Source: Plantago major
Taxonomy: Eukaryota > Streptophyta > Magnoliopsida > Lamiales > Plantaginaceae
Length of the DNA stretch: 64,000 bases
Assembly: GCA_026545765.1 (NCBI GenBank)
Contig: CM048841.1
Location: forward strand, 90,721,419 to 90,785,418
Direction: 5' to 3'
Part shown: one piece after another, positions 11,286-22,889 of the stretch
Position numbering within the stretch: position 1 is the first letter of the stretch
Layout of the letters: each line of letters begins with the position of its first letter
Notes under the pieces: generated by a model
The model's database searches: none
The model's input: only the letters and a program-made list of their open reading frames with translations
Told to the model about the DNA's origin: nothing
Position numbers and translations under genes: made by a program

Positions 11286-12493
11286 TGTGGAGCTGGTCGC
11301 TCGAATTTTTTTTTTGAATTTTTTTATTGCGTATAATAGTTATATTAGTAAAAATAGTCAAATGTATTGAATATTTGGAGTTGAAAATTGTTTTTTTATT
11401 TAAATCAAGCAGCAGCATCAAACAACAAAAATCACCAATAAAAAAGACACCGGACAACAACAAACATTAATAAAGTTCAAATTGTGTTCGATCAAATCCT
11501 TCGGAAGAGCATGGTGAGTGAATCTATTGTTCATGTCTTTCCTGATCGTCAACTTCGAACTTGTTGAACCCGTGTTTGGAAAACATTGTCTTTCAAATTC
11601 AGAGTCGGGATCAATATCATTGTGATGTAAGTAAGTAGACATTTTTCGTTCGAAAAAGTAAGAGGATGTTTTAGAGTGTTTTGAGTTTAGAAGAGAGAAA
11701 TAAGTGTGAATTGTGAGGTGTGAGTGAGTATGTCTGCATTGGTCTTTGTTTATAGATTAAAACATCTTGTTGTAGCAAAAACCACTATGGAATATTTTAT
11801 AAAGAAGTAAAATCTTTAAAGTACTAAAAATGAACGACTCTAACTTTCTTTTTTTTTTTTTTGATTTCACCCAGTATCCATTCTGACATTAATCCAAGTA
11901 AAAGCGATTCTAACTTGGATTATTTATAAATAAGAATAAATTCCCATTATAATATTTGTTATGATCTTTCCTAGTCTCGCCTTAAATGATTGTACTTTAA
12001 CATGTTCGCTCATCCTCATCCAATTCATAGGTAACACATACTTGCAGTTCGAATTTTGCAATGGTTGAAGCAATTATATATGTGAAATCTAACATTTTAT
12101 GGTGCTGCTTATGGAAGAATGTTTGGCTCGGTTTAATGGCAAGCCATGTAAAAGGTTGAGAAGAACAGTACCGGTGGAGCAAATTGATGAAGGGAATCAG
12201 AGAACAAAAAGTGGCTTAATTGCAACTCACTGTATTGTAATAGTAGGAGCAGAATCATCTTGGAGAATCTTTAGAGTCATTGTTGGACCTTTGTGGTTTG
12301 GATAGGCCTCATTTAAGCATTCCTTACGCTCGTTTGTACTATCAATAAATTTTGCCCAACAAAAAAAAACAAAAAAAGGATGTTCATTCATTTGTTTTGA
12401 GTTGACTTGGAACGAGAAAACGTGAAACACACAAACGTTATTTTAGTCTTCTCACATGGAAGATCTTCAAGGGAAACATTATCCATCCATCTA
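11286..12493. other. Spacer with a possible transposase tail
   Basis: AT-rich sequence. On the minus strand 11642-11418 the peptide contains DMNNRFTHHALPKDLIEH. This resembles the C-terminal segment of plant PIF/Harbinger (ALP1-like) proteins, but the rest of that domain is absent. A short open stretch at 12099-12305 (plus) is not recognisable. I see no other gene. Confidence 0.3.
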
Positions 12494-12529
12494 TCTATAT
12501 ATTATGTAAACCACAAGGGTTAAATCCCA

Positions 12530-13150
12530 CCAAATTAATTCAATCCTACGTGGAATTTTGTGGAATTAGTTGTATTTTAGACAATATATATTTCATTGTT
12601 ATTTTTGGTATGTTGTCTACATATATAGTTTTTATTAAATTTCATATAACTTTATCTACAAAAATCCAAAAAATATTTTGAACATATATTTGAATTATGG
12701 TGATGAGGCGAATCCATGTATAACCAATCTTGAGTAGTATTATTTCAAGAAATTATTTTATTCATTAAAATAAAATATAAATTTATTAAATATGATAAAA
12801 TGAATTAATGGAAATTTAAAAATTGATATTTATTAAATAAATTCAATCTACGTGAATTTTTTTTAGAATTAGTTGCATTTTCAACCAGTATATCTTCCAC
12901 TATTTATTTTTTGTATGTTGGCTGCACATAATTTTTTATTAAATCTAATATAAATTTATTCTACAAAACTCCGAAAAATATTGTGAACATATATTTGAAT
13001 TTACCGTGACAAGACGAATCTATAGACACCAATCTAGATGATTATTATTAATTAAATAAATTATTTTATTCACTAAAATAAAATATATATTTATTAAAGA
13101 AGATAAAATGAAATAATGGAATTTAAAAAATCGATCATTTATTAAATATT
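12530..13150 (+). repeat. Tandem duplication of a ~310-bp Helitron segment
   Basis: Two diverged copies, about 12530-12835 and 12836-13150. Each runs from an AATTCAAT-C-TACGTG start through a conserved AACATATATTTGAATT core. The same sequence occurs inverted at about 36660-36880 in Helitron B. Confidence 0.7.
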
Positions 13151-13199
13151 TAATACTCCACCCATCTATTTAACAAGAAATTAATAGATATTTAGATTT

Positions 13200-13345
13200 T
13201 CAATTATAAATTTTGATTCTACGGTTGAGCAAAGTCCGAATAGGGGGGGGGGTGGGGGGGCGAGAATTTTGTTCCATGATGTTTTACCAGGTTAAACGTG
13301 AGGCTAATGTTTTAGCGCTCAGATTATCAGCTGAATGTTCTTATA
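13200..13345 (+). pseudogene. Internally deleted RNase H-like remnant
   Basis: Starts like the copy at 14225 (GGTTGAGCAAAGTCCGAATAG), then a G-rich run, and then only the tail of the domain: FYQVKREANVLALRLSAEC. This matches the C-terminal VKRE-N-AH-LA region of plant LINE-type RNase H (RVT_3). The central catalytic part is missing. Confidence 0.45.
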
Positions 13346-13479
13346 TAATATAACTAGAACGTGAGTGTGTCATTGTAGCATCTAATTACAAATAATAGTA
13401 AAAGTATATGAAGGTAAGTGCAATCGTTGTTTCTGATAACGAATTGTTTTTTTTAGTTGAATTGAAATTTTGGATAGTG

Positions 13480-13745
13480 CGAATTGATCTGTTCCAATTT
13501 GATTAAAGAAGATGGAGAAGAAATATTGGTTATCGTTGTTTTTTTTTCCTTCAATGATGAATTGATTTTGTTGGAGTTCGATTAGGGTTTTGAATTTATT
13601 GGAGATGACATATTGAGATTTTTTAATGATGAATTGATTCTGTTGGGGTTGATTTAGGGCGTGAAATTTAATTAGAGAAGACAAATTGAGTTTTTTTAAT
13701 GATGACTTGATTTTGTTGGAGTTGTGTTAGGGCTTAGAATTAGAA
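13480..13745 (+). repeat. ~72-bp tandem repeat, three to four units
   Basis: Units beginning AATGATGAATTGATT start at 13553, 13625 and 13698, with a more diverged unit before them. Each contains TTGTTGGAGTT and a GATTAGGG-like word. It is noncoding: the minus-strand reading over it is a by-product of the repeat. Confidence 0.75.
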
Positions 13746-13881
13746 TGAATAAAACATATTGTTTTTTGGTAATTAAAGTCTAATTTACATGCGTATCACA
13801 AATCGGTTCAATTTAACTTAAATTAAGAACTCAATTGCACAACTCTAATAGTTGTGCACTTATATATATAACAAATAAATA

Positions 13882-13925
13882 CTAGCATTTACGTAACACA
13901 CTACGTGTGTTAGGGGTTTTTATAT
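13882..13925 (-). mobile_element. 3' terminus of another Helitron (minus strand)
   Basis: Reverse complemented, the stretch reads TAACACAC-GTA-GTGTGTTA, a perfect 8-bp-arm hairpin, then CGTAAATG and CTAG (13885-13882) followed by T. That is hairpin plus CTRR plus a T flank, a Helitron 3' end of a family different from Helitrons A-C. Its body would extend right. I could not locate its 5' end. Confidence 0.5.
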
Positions 13926-14224
13926 AAACCAATGAATCTTTGATTGAAAAAAAAATGAGAAAATATTGAAAAATAATAAATAAAAGGGAGAAATTTACGC
14001 CAATGGGATTCGAACCCTGCACCTTCTACTGAAACAATGACACATGTACGTACCAGATTCAAATTGAATTAGTAAGATTTTAAATTGAATTACAAATTTA
14101 GTGAAACTTTTTGAATTATTATACTACTTTGAATATACTGTAATATATAAAGTTGATGGGCTAAATCCACCCGATTCATTCAAATTCTAGCCATCCTATG
14201 TGAAATGTTGATACGGTTGAGCAG

Positions 14225-14580
14225 AGTCTGAATAGGGGGACGTATTAGTGTTGTTGCTAGACATCATGAGGGCAATGTTATTGCTTGGTGATTTTTTTTT
14301 ATGTCTTATGGTTGCTGAAAATGCGGAAGATTGGCCAGCCAAATTAAGAACAAAATTTGTTTGAGATTTTGAGTTGCAACATGTAGTAATTGAAAGGGAT
14401 TGTTCTTTGGTGACTAGATATCTTAAATCGACAAATTTTAGCTTTCCCCCTTTATTTCACTTTTCAAATAAATTCAGGTATTTGATGGAGAATTAAGCTT
14501 TGCCAAGTTAAACGTGAGGGTAACGTTTTAGCACATATAGTATTGGTGTTCTTATAATGATGTTGGTTTGGTATATTTGT
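14225..14580 (+). pseudogene. LINE-type RNase H (RVT_3) remnant
   Basis: Read with one frameshift, the plus strand gives VVARHHEGNVIAW, then AENAEDWPAKLRTKF, then DFELQHVVIERDCSLVTRYL, and a decayed VKREGNVLAH-like tail near 14500-14550. These are the ordered motifs of plant RVT_3 RNase H domains (D-EGNV, E in the second helix, EGDC with the third acidic residue; here ERDC). Two stops and the frameshift make it dead. It was probably carried in by a retroelement or captured by the Helitron. Confidence 0.55.
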
Positions 14581-14639
14581 ATTATCCACACCAAGATCCT
14601 TTTAGCATATATTGTTATAGTGGTATATATATTACTATA

Positions 14640-15560
14640 CATGCTTTTTTCAGTTCCAGGATATAGAAGAGATACACATGATTTAATTGGTGGTGTGTTG
14701 ATCTTTACATGTCTATCAACAACATTTTACACGTGAAGACTTTCAAGTTCCTTTTCTTTATGTATAAGATTTGATCAGTAGGATGAGGTATAAGGGTTCT
14801 CTTCTCTACGGTCTCTGTCCGGAAGGACTGGTTCTATCCAACCCGAATTCAACCCCGTTCGAAATAATGATGTTCAGGTCCAGTTTAGCATATACTCGAA
14901 CCCGTTCCACACCTTTGTTACAAGACCCGAGTGCAATATTTTATGATTAAGTTAGTAAAAAGTACATTTTTCTCCGTGAAGTGGAGTTTCTTCGCTCTAC
15001 TTTCTTGATCTATAACGGGCCTGGGGATCTAATACTCTCTAGGTGGGGAAACTCAATCCGATCTTCTCTCTACTTTCTTGATTTCAGTTTTTTAGATTAT
15101 ACAATTACAAAACAATATAGGGTAAATTTATTTTTGATGCCAAGTTAATGCGTATCAAGGTTGTGTTACCTGCGCATGAATCCAGATAGGAGGACCTTTG
15201 GATCTATGCTTAGTCCCTTCAACTGATCTTCTAAGAATGTTCTATGAATCGTGTATTAGACGTGCTCTTTTCAGTTCCAGAAGATAGAAGAGACACACGT
15301 GAGCTAATTGGTGGTGTGTTGATCTTTACATGTCTGTCAACAACATTTTACATGTGATGACTTTCAATTTCATTTTCTTTATGTATAAGATTCGATCGGT
15401 AGGATGAGGTATAAGGTTTCCCTTCTCTACGATCGAAATAATGATGTTCAGGTCCGGTCTGGTATATACTCGAACCCGTTCCATACCTTTGTTACAAGAC
15501 TCGACCGCAACATTTTATGATTAAGTTAGTAAAAACTACATTTTTTCATGAAGTGCATAT
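14640..15560 (+). repeat. ~600-bp tandem duplication inside Helitron A
   Basis: The block starting TTTTCAGTTCCAG near 14648 recurs near 15269 and stays alignable through AATTGGTGGTGTGTTGATCT, the GGATGAGGTATAAGG word and the ACTCGAACCCGTTCCA word (14890-14910, 15465-15485). A related block lies inverted at 35640-35790 in Helitron B. Confidence 0.75.
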
Positions 15561-15561
15561 A

Positions 15562-15880
15562 CTCTCTGGGTGGGGAAACTCTATTCGATCTTCTCTCTAC
15601 TTTCTTGATACATAACGGGCCTGGGATCTGATACTCTCTAGGTGGGGAAACTCTCTTAGATCTTCTCTCTACTTTCCTGATCTCAATAACGAGCCGGGGG
15701 GAGGGAGGTGATCAGCTGATACTCTCTAGGCGGGGAAAATGTCTTCGATCTTCTTTGTACTTTCTTGATCTCCATGACGGGCCGGGATGTGGGGGGGGGG
15801 GGGGGGGAGTTACTCTCTAGGTGGAGAAACTCTCTTCTATCTTCTCTTTACTTTCTTCATCCATAACGGGTAATTTTTGT
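15562..15880 (+). repeat. Tandem repeat of an ~80-95-bp unit
   Basis: Four units, each running ACTCTCTAGGTGGGGAAACT, CGATCTTCTCTCTACTTTCT, then an ATAACGGGCC-like word. A fifth, solitary unit lies near 14985-15095. A G17 run (15790-15807) sits between units three and four. Confidence 0.75.
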
Positions 15881-16423
15881 ATCTTTGGTGGGGTGACGCA
15901 TACCACCGCGGGGTTGCTGGGAACCGGTGGGTTGGAAAAAACAACCGTAACATGTGAAATTATGTTTGTATAATATTTGTGTGTGTGTGTGGTGGGGTGA
16001 CCACATATCACCGCGAGATTGTTGGGAACAACCCTATTGATTGTGTTGTATACTTTTGTATTTTATTTTGAATCCGTTTGAGGGATAGATTTTTTTGTAA
16101 AAAAACATGTACCTGTTACTAATTAACAAGTCGGGTACGATAAGACCTTATTTTTACATTCTCTATAGTTAACATAAATAAACACTCAATGATATAAATA
16201 TTGGATGAAGAATGACTACCAACCGACACCACGACCAACGTTGTCTCCAAGGAATTTTGACTATCTTATTTTCTCGATTAATTTATTTAATCGTCACATA
16301 TTTATTTCTTATTAAAAGTAAACTATACCATGGCATCGCCACGGGTTAGTACTAGTTATACAATATATAATGAATCAAACATCTCCTTGCATAGCTTCTT
16401 TACTCTGCTTTGAAACATGAAGG

Positions 16424-17572
16424 CTACTTAAACTGCTTGAGAAAAGAGCAGATGTGTTCATTGATCTCATCAGGCCTCTCCTGATTCACAAAGTGAGCCG
16501 CACCTTCGATCACCATGATTTCCTGCAGCATCGGTACATCTCTTTGAAATGCGCCTTTGTGTACATACTCTTTCGTCCCTGGTATATGATACACCAGATC
16601 GAATTCCCCCACAATAAATTTTGTTGGCACCTTCACTTGTGCTCCACCCCAGGGTGCATTCATTTCCCAACTCCTGCAAACTCGCATTTGGATTAATTTG
16701 CTACTACTTATAAGTTATAAGAAATGTTATGAATATAAGATGCTCACAGTCTGAGAGCGCGATAGTAGTTTATGGCACCGGTGAAGCCATTCTGCTCGTA
16801 CTTGCTAACGTAATACTTCAAGTCTTGTTCCGGCAACCAATGTGGTCTATCAGCAGAATAGTCGAATCGTTTATCCTTAGGAAAATAAAATGGAGCAGTG
16901 TCGCGGTACGCATAGAGACTCTGGAGAACTTTCTCAACCCCAACTTCCGCAAACTCGGCTTCTATATCACCGGGCTCCTACAAATCGTACATCATAATTA
17001 GACAAGTTCATCAAATTTCCATTTAATTAATATCATAGTCTTTCCCTATTTGGCAGAAGAGGCTTATAAGTTGGCTTGTAGCTAATCAGGATTACCTGAA
17101 ACCTGGACATATAATGGTCCTGACCAAAGAAAAACTTCAAAGTATCAACAAGATCCACTTGGGGGTGTCTAGGAACAAAAGGAACACTGAGATTAACCAA
17201 AGCCTTGACTCTATCAGGCCTGTAAAGGCAGAGATGCCAAGCTACAATTGCACCCCAATCATGTCCAACAAGGAAGACCTGTTCTTCATCGGGAGCAATC
17301 GCGTCCAGGAGCAAAATCAGGTCACCCACAACTTGATGGATGCTGAATTTGGAAGGGTCATTGAGTGGTGCACCAGTGGTGTCACCGTAGCCCCTCATGT
17401 CCGGTGCCACTGCACGGTAGCCACGTTGAGCCATGAATAGCATCTGGTGGCGCCAGGAGTACCAGAGTTCGGGGAAACCGTGCAGGAAGAGGACAGTCGG
17501 GCCTTGTCCGAGCTCGGCAACGTGCATGTTCAGGCCATTGACAGCTACTGACTTGTGTTGTATACTCTCCAT
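16424..17572 (-). CDS. Soluble epoxide hydrolase (alpha/beta hydrolase), three exons
   Basis: Exons on the minus strand: 17572-17096, 16977-16748, 16673-16424. All introns are GT-AG, giving 318 residues, the usual length for plant cytosolic epoxide hydrolases. The family hydrolyses epoxides, often of fatty acids, to diols through an Asp-ester intermediate. Visible residues: HGFPE oxyanion loop (31-35), nucleophile Asp105 in GHDWG, acid Asp261 in GEFD, base His296 in GAAHF, and lid tyrosines Tyr154 and Tyr230/231, which match the pair that polarises the epoxide in the family. A longer upstream reading to 17629 adds 19 residues, but the family start (MESIQHK) fits Met at 17572. The frame is intact. 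I see no signal peptide or membrane segment. The stop codon lies 69 bp from the end of Helitron A. Confidence 0.95.
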
Positions 17573-17666
17573 TTGCTTAATTTCTACTTTTGTTCTAGAA
17601 CGTATATAATCAGGGTTGCTTTCAAGCACTGATTATGATAATTATTGAGATATTTATGGGCGGGGA

Positions 17667-17675
17667 ATTATATAG
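17667..17675 (-). promoter_or_regulatory. Candidate TATA box of the epoxide hydrolase gene
   Basis: The minus strand reads TATATAATT about 95 bp upstream of the chosen ATG, which would leave a 5' UTR of roughly 60-70 bases. It is based on sequence and position only. Confidence 0.5.
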
Positions 17676-17883
17676 ACAAAATTTGACTGTTGTGGTTATT
17701 AAAAAATAGAGCAACGGATGGAATATTGGAAGCTACATTTGGAAATGACTGATGCAAGTGCAACGTTAATTATGTTCCACTTGTAGAACGTAATTCACGC
17801 CTGCATAACTGAAATTCTAAATACTACTGCTTCAGCTAGAATCCATATATCTATACTTAGGCGGCTCACCTATACTTATATTA

Positions 17884-18139
17884 CTCCCTCAATCTCGATA
17901 ACAAATGTTCCATTTTAACTTTTTACAAATAAGTTTCAACTTTTAATTACAATTTAATCATAAAATGTGAATATAAAATGTTCAACTAAATTATATAATG
18001 AAACATTACTTTCAAAAATTTCATTATATAATTTAATTGAGCAATTTACATTTACAGTTTAAGATTAAATCGTAGTCAAAATAAAATTTTGTTTGCTATA
18101 AAAATTTAAAATGTAACATTTGTTTTGGTACGGATGAAT
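17884..18139. mobile_element. Stowaway-type MITE
   Basis: 256 bp between TA dinucleotides (17882-17883 and 18140-18141). The left end reads CTCCCTCAATCTCGATAAC; the right end, reverse complemented, reads ATTCATCCGTACCAAAAC. Both then run into ACAAATGTT-C/A-CATTTT, so the terminal inverted repeats are about 33 bp. A CTCCCTC start with a TA target is the plant Stowaway/Tc1-mariner hallmark. It lies about 200 bp upstream of the epoxide hydrolase promoter. A relative begins at 63828. Confidence 0.75.
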
Positions 18140-19061
18140 TAAAGAAATTAGTTGGATTTGGACACAAACCAAAATGTCTTCTTCTATAGCCATCATTCAT
18201 GCACGGGTACTAATTGGTCATGTAAGTAGTACATACATGCACATAAAAAAGAATGCAAAATTGCAAGTTGCTCTTCCCAAACCTTCCTCTTAATTCCTCC
18301 CCCCCCCAAATTGTATTTAATTTCTAATGAAGGAAAATGATCCGTCTAGCATCTATTTAGATTTTTTTTCCCATTCAAGAATATAATTGTGAATTTATAC
18401 TCTAAACCTGATCCACGGCCTGAAATGTACGCCTGTACATTTATTGCAATTGTTTTTCGTCACAAACTCTTGGTTTTCCGTTGAACTAAATTGCAATTTT
18501 TATGACCTTAGCCTAAGTTACAGATTATTAGCTAGATTGACAACCACTTGTTAATTTTACCTTAGAAAGAATGATAGGTTGTCAAATTGATGTGCTGACC
18601 ATATAGCTAAGTTCTACTGCTGGAATGGAGAAGGGATGTTATGGCAATCACGTCCAGATTTTAATTTGTAATCTCATTTTTGGGCCCGTACATTGGCGTT
18701 TAAGTATATTTAAATCTTTTTACAACAAAAATGAAATTGCTGTTTTTAAATTTGATAAGGGTTCGGTGTAATAGATGTTGGGTAAATTTCGTATGTAACT
18801 GCGGGTGGGTAGTGTATCGAAGATGAATATCTGGAACACAGCATCAGAACAAAACAATATTTATACTGCTGAGCAGAGGGTTAGCCTTCGGCCTTAAGAT
18901 TTTATTTGTCCCGCTTTGGTACTCACGGTTTACGTAACAAAAAGTCTCCCAAGATAGAACGGCAGTGATGAATTAGAATTCTAGCACTTGAACTCTAACT
19001 TTGGCGAATTACTACAATAAAGAAAATACTGAAAAACATCCAACACCCGCCAAGTAAAAAA
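18140..19061. other. Spacer, no gene seen
   Basis: AT-rich spacer between the MITE and Helitron C, with a C9 run near 18300. No coding sequence or RNA gene could be supported. Confidence 0.5.
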
Positions 19062-19345
19062 ATAGCAACTCTAACCCGTGGCGATGCCACGGCATTGGGT
19101 TTCTTTAATAAACAATTGAAGAATGACAGCTTAAATAAATTAAAAAATCCAATTAGTCATCGTAATAGTCAAGTATGTATTTATAAATTAAAGTACAAAA
19201 GATTATACCTTCAACCTCTCTTAGTATATCCCTGAAGAAAATGAAAGTGAAAGGATAATTAATTGACAATTAACAAACCGTGCAATGTAGTTAAAGTAAT
19301 AGTCAAATACATATTAAAAAACGAAAGTACAAAAAGATTTAATTT

Positions 19346-19888
19346 TCAACCTCCAAGTGCATTTTCTTCACCTACAAGGTAAAGCACAATACACACGTAA
19401 GTTGTCATTAGAAAATAATTGAGGAAATCTATATTGAATGCATTATAATGATATGCACATACCTTAAAGATTACTAAAACTTCTTTGTGAACAACATTGA
19501 TTGTTGTGTCTGTGGGGTGTCCTCCTTCATCCAGGATTAAAACTTTGAGTCCTTTTCTGCTAGTTACTCTTGAAAATTCAACATACAACTAACCATGACT
19601 GAATACGGGTGTGGGAAGATACAAACCAACATGTGCTAAGGACTGGCCATGATTCTTGTTGATTGTCATGGCATAGCAAACTGATATAGGGAACTGCCTA
19701 CGCTGGAATCTAATTGGAAATTTCGTAACATCTGAAGGTGTCAACACCATGCAAGGTGTAAGTACCTTCTGTCCAATATTTTTTCCAGCTATCATCTTTG
19801 CCTCTATGACATGCTTACCGATTGCAGTCACAATCAATCTTGTGCCATTACAGAGTTCGGCAGACTGGTTGATGTTCCTCAAAAGCAT
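19346..19888 (-). pseudogene. Helitron PIF1-like helicase, C-terminal part
   Basis: 19888-19589 encodes MLLRNINQSAELCNGTRL and FPISVCYAMTINKNHGQSL, the C-terminal helicase block of plant Helitron/PIF1 proteins (superfamily 1B motifs V-VI). A TAG at 19589-19591 sits where FSHGQLYV is expected, a CAG to TAG change. The frame continues with LYVEFSRVTSRKGLKVLI to about 19485. The N-terminal side is interrupted exactly at the Gypsy insertion and resumes at 34225. Confidence 0.88.
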
Positions 19889-20847
19889 TGTTGATACGGA
19901 AATATGTCCAATCCGTCATAAAGGACCTAGGAGCGAATCCTAAGGCATCCCAAGTCATCCAATGGATCCGAGGCACTTATGTCCGAGCCAATGGTCCGAT
20001 CCGGGCAGACCACCTATGGTCCGACCCACCCTGAAAGAAAGGGACAAAGGATTAGGACCTGCAAGGCCCGACCCGGAACCATAGGTCTGACCCACCATGG
20101 TCCGAGCCTCCCTAGGAAAGGAGCATAGTGCTAAGTCAGCACCCTCTCCGACCCAAATACTCCGATACGGATGTTAACTCGGATCCAGCGTGACCATCTC
20201 AAAGGCTACCAAGCAAGTGGGCACCAAAGAGTGAGATGTCCGAACCCATGAGCTCCGAATCGGAAGAGTTGGACAGACAGAGGAACTTCCTCATTTGACA
20301 ACCAGGTACTGTCCGGATCAGACATCCGGACCGACCTCTCCGAACCGGAGATCTCGGCAGACTCTGTCACATCCTCAAGAACTCTCCCAATAATGACCAA
20401 ATTACCCCTAAAGCCCAAGATGGCATGGGCTAAAGCTTCATTATTGGGCTATGGGCCTCATCTTAGCATTGGTGGCTCAATCCTAGCCGTACACATGGCG
20501 CGATCCTAGCAAGGCCTTCCATCTCAATGGTAGCCTATAAATAGGGCACATACCCCAATAAGCAAGGGAGGAACTTCAAGTAAGTCACTTCGAACAAGTC
20601 TTCTCACTAGTCACATCATGAGCACTATACAGAGTCGATCCGCAGTCACTCTCGAGTAAAGTCTCATCCCGGTTTGACACTTAGCAAACCGGGTCCTAAT
20701 CCCCCACTCAAGTGTGCAGGTCTCTATCAGGAGTAGTTGGCAGCTGGTTCTTACGCTTCGATCCTCACCTAGCAAGGAGCCTCTCATCTTGGCACCATTT
20801 GGAAGAGTTAAATAAATCTAAGTGATTGTGGAGTTAGACCCTCAACA
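19889..20847 (+). repeat. 5' LTR of the Gypsy element
   Basis: 959 bp, GC-richer than its flanks and rich in TCCGA words. CTATAAATAGGGC near 20527-20539 is a good TATA box and should set the transcription start. The boundary is TG...CA. Confidence 0.95.
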
Positions 20848-20849
20848 TT

Positions 20850-20865
20850 TTGGCGCCGTCTGTGG
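20850..20865 (+). other. Primer binding site of the Gypsy element
   Basis: TGGCGCCGTCTGTGGG begins two bases after the 5' LTR. TGGCGCCGT-type PBS sequences are common in plant Gypsy elements. The tRNA is not assigned here. Confidence 0.75.
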
Positions 20866-20898
20866 GAATCTTTACAAAAAGTCCCGTTCTCTTCAGTA

Positions 20899-22500
20899 AT
20901 GGCAAGAACAAGAAGGTCCGCAAGAACCAACGCCACTACAGTTGGTACGCCAGCTCCTAGACAAAGGGGGAGACCTCCCACCGTAAGAGGAGGTAACAAG
21001 GGTCTTGACAAGAGAAGTGGCGACGATCCGAGTGATGGCCATACCGCTAGTCTTTCTTCCGACGAGGAGAGAGCCACTAATCCACGATGAGGTCCAATCA
21101 CTTGGGGACGAAGGACAGGTTCCTCCGTCAGGAACACATGGTCCTCCCCCAGGTAGAAACTTTACCCTCCCAAATGGACAGATCATCCGTCCCGGCGAGT
21201 TTGGATTGAATGAAAATCAATTCGGCCTCTTACTCACCACTATTCAAGGGTGCCTTGGATCAAACAACCTCCAGCCTCCTCAACCCACTCCACCTTTGGC
21301 AATCCCAAGACAAGCTGAACCACCTCAATCCGAAGCACCGTCCAATCCAACAAAGGCTGGGAGAACAAGCTCAACCAGAAGATCTGAGACATCTTCTCAA
21401 TAGGAGAGCAGTTGCTTCTCATGAGCAACGAGGGAGAAGTCCAGAAGTGCCACGAGTAGGCGAAGTGGAAGCCGGTCGGCGAGGAGTTCAACAACAAGTG
21501 CCTAGAGATCAAATGGCAGAAAGTACCCCGATTGTTCCAGTCAATGATCTCCCTCCAGATGTAGCCATCAATCCCAGGACCGGTGAAAGACTGACAGCTG
21601 AGCAGATCTACCTCCAACAAAAGGCCTTGGAAACACAAATTGCCACCTTGAGCAGAATGGTCAAAGCACATGAGAAGGTGGTAGTTAAAACTCCCAATCC
21701 TCATGCGATGAGATCGGAAAAGAAAAGCGCCCGATTGTGTTATCCCAAACCTTGAGCACTACTATGGAGATACTTGCCCGTAGGCATCTCACTAAATCGA
21801 GTAAGATGGAAAGCAATGGACTCAACGACAACATGAAAGCTCTCAACTTTTCTACCACACTCTTTGGAGAAGCAATGGATTGGTGGACCTCACTACCCAA
21901 TGGTTCCATCAAGTCATATGCGGACGTCGCCTCCCTTTTCCTGAAAAGGTTTGAGAAGGCGAAAAGAAGGAAGAGATCGATTGAGCACTGGTGGCGTAAT
22001 CCGAGAGAGCATGAGGACCTCGGAACCTTCCTCGACCGCTTCAACTGAAGTGCGACAGGTAGAGCCTCATAGTATCAAAGAGCGAGTCCGACACCTCTAT
22101 GCCAACACTTATAATGATGAGCTTAGAAGGAAGCTTTCCAACGAAGAAATCACCACTGAAAAGTACTTGGAAGAAATCTGCGAAGGAGTCTTGTATGGAG
22201 AATATTACCGAAGAAATGTCCCGATAAGAGCAGGGATCAAGAGGGGAAAAGAACAAGTACAGAATTCCCTTCGTCGAGGAAAGTTTGAGCAAAAAGAGAT
22301 CTCGAGGCAGAAAAGAACTTCGGAGAAAGAACTCCACCGGAAGGTTTGCCGAGTATACTCGCCTCACCAAGATCCGATCAACATCCGGCTTCTATTGTTG
22401 AGAAGGACTTGGATATACAATGGCCTAAACCGATCAAGAGCAAGAGGAGTAAATTCTCTAAAGACTATCAGGTTCCACAAGCAGAAGGTCACCCAATGAG
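20899..22500 (+). pseudogene. Gypsy gag
   Basis: Starts at ATG 20899 with a basic N-terminus (MARTRRSARTNATT) whose frame ends at 21090. Coding continues in other frames at 21005-21403 (LPNGQIIRPGEFGLNENQF) and 21500-21700. 21790-22048 is the capsid-like Retrotrans_gag core: FSTTLFGEAMDWWTSLPNGS, then VASLFLKRFEKAK and LGTFLDRFN. 22080-22250 continues it in another frame (IKERVRHLYANTYN). At least four frame changes. The zinc-knuckle region expected after the core is not recognisable. Confidence 0.85.
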
Positions 22501-22889
22501 GATTGCATCCGATTGAAGATGTAAATTGAAAGGCTAAGAAGTGGGAAGTTGAAAGAACCACGATTGAAGATGAGCCCTCCAGGGCATTGAAGGAATGAGC
22601 AAAGAAGAGAGGGCGTGGTTTTGAACCTCCGGGCTCTTTACCACCACCTCCCTTGAGATCCCACATCGGCAGCCCAAAGATATCAAGGTTACCGAAGAGC
22701 GAAATGGAGAATCTCCCTACAATTGGAGTTATCAACGCCATTGGGGAGGACCAACAGGGGAGATAGCGAAATGCAAGAGAAAGGACCACGACACTTAAGA
22801 AACAACGGCAGGCTTACGGCCCACCACTTTGAAAGGCACAAATGCAATCACCTTTGGCGATAGTGAGATCCCCCACCAACGTCTGGAGG

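Larger units (their letters stand above)
12494..16355 (+). mobile_element. Helitron A (non-autonomous, plus strand)
   Basis: The putative 5' end is TCTATATATTATG at 12494, preceded by A. The 3' end has a 17-nt hairpin CCATGGC-ATC-GCCACGG (16328-16344), then GTTAGTA and CTAG at 16352-16355 followed by T. A TC start, a GC-rich hairpin about 11 nt from a CTRR end and insertion between A and T are the Helitron hallmarks. It has no helicase. It is filled with tandem duplications and with remnants of other elements. A second 5'-end-like sequence near 14142 suggests nesting, so the true left boundary may lie further right. Confidence 0.6.

Noticed and set aside
12099..12305. 68-codon plus-strand ORF
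   Set aside because: No recognisable domain, no splice context, and near a chance length for this AT content.
14005..14060. GGGATTCGAACCC, which resembles a tRNA T-arm
   Set aside because: No acceptor stem, anticodon arm or D-arm around it. Such words are common in plant repeats.
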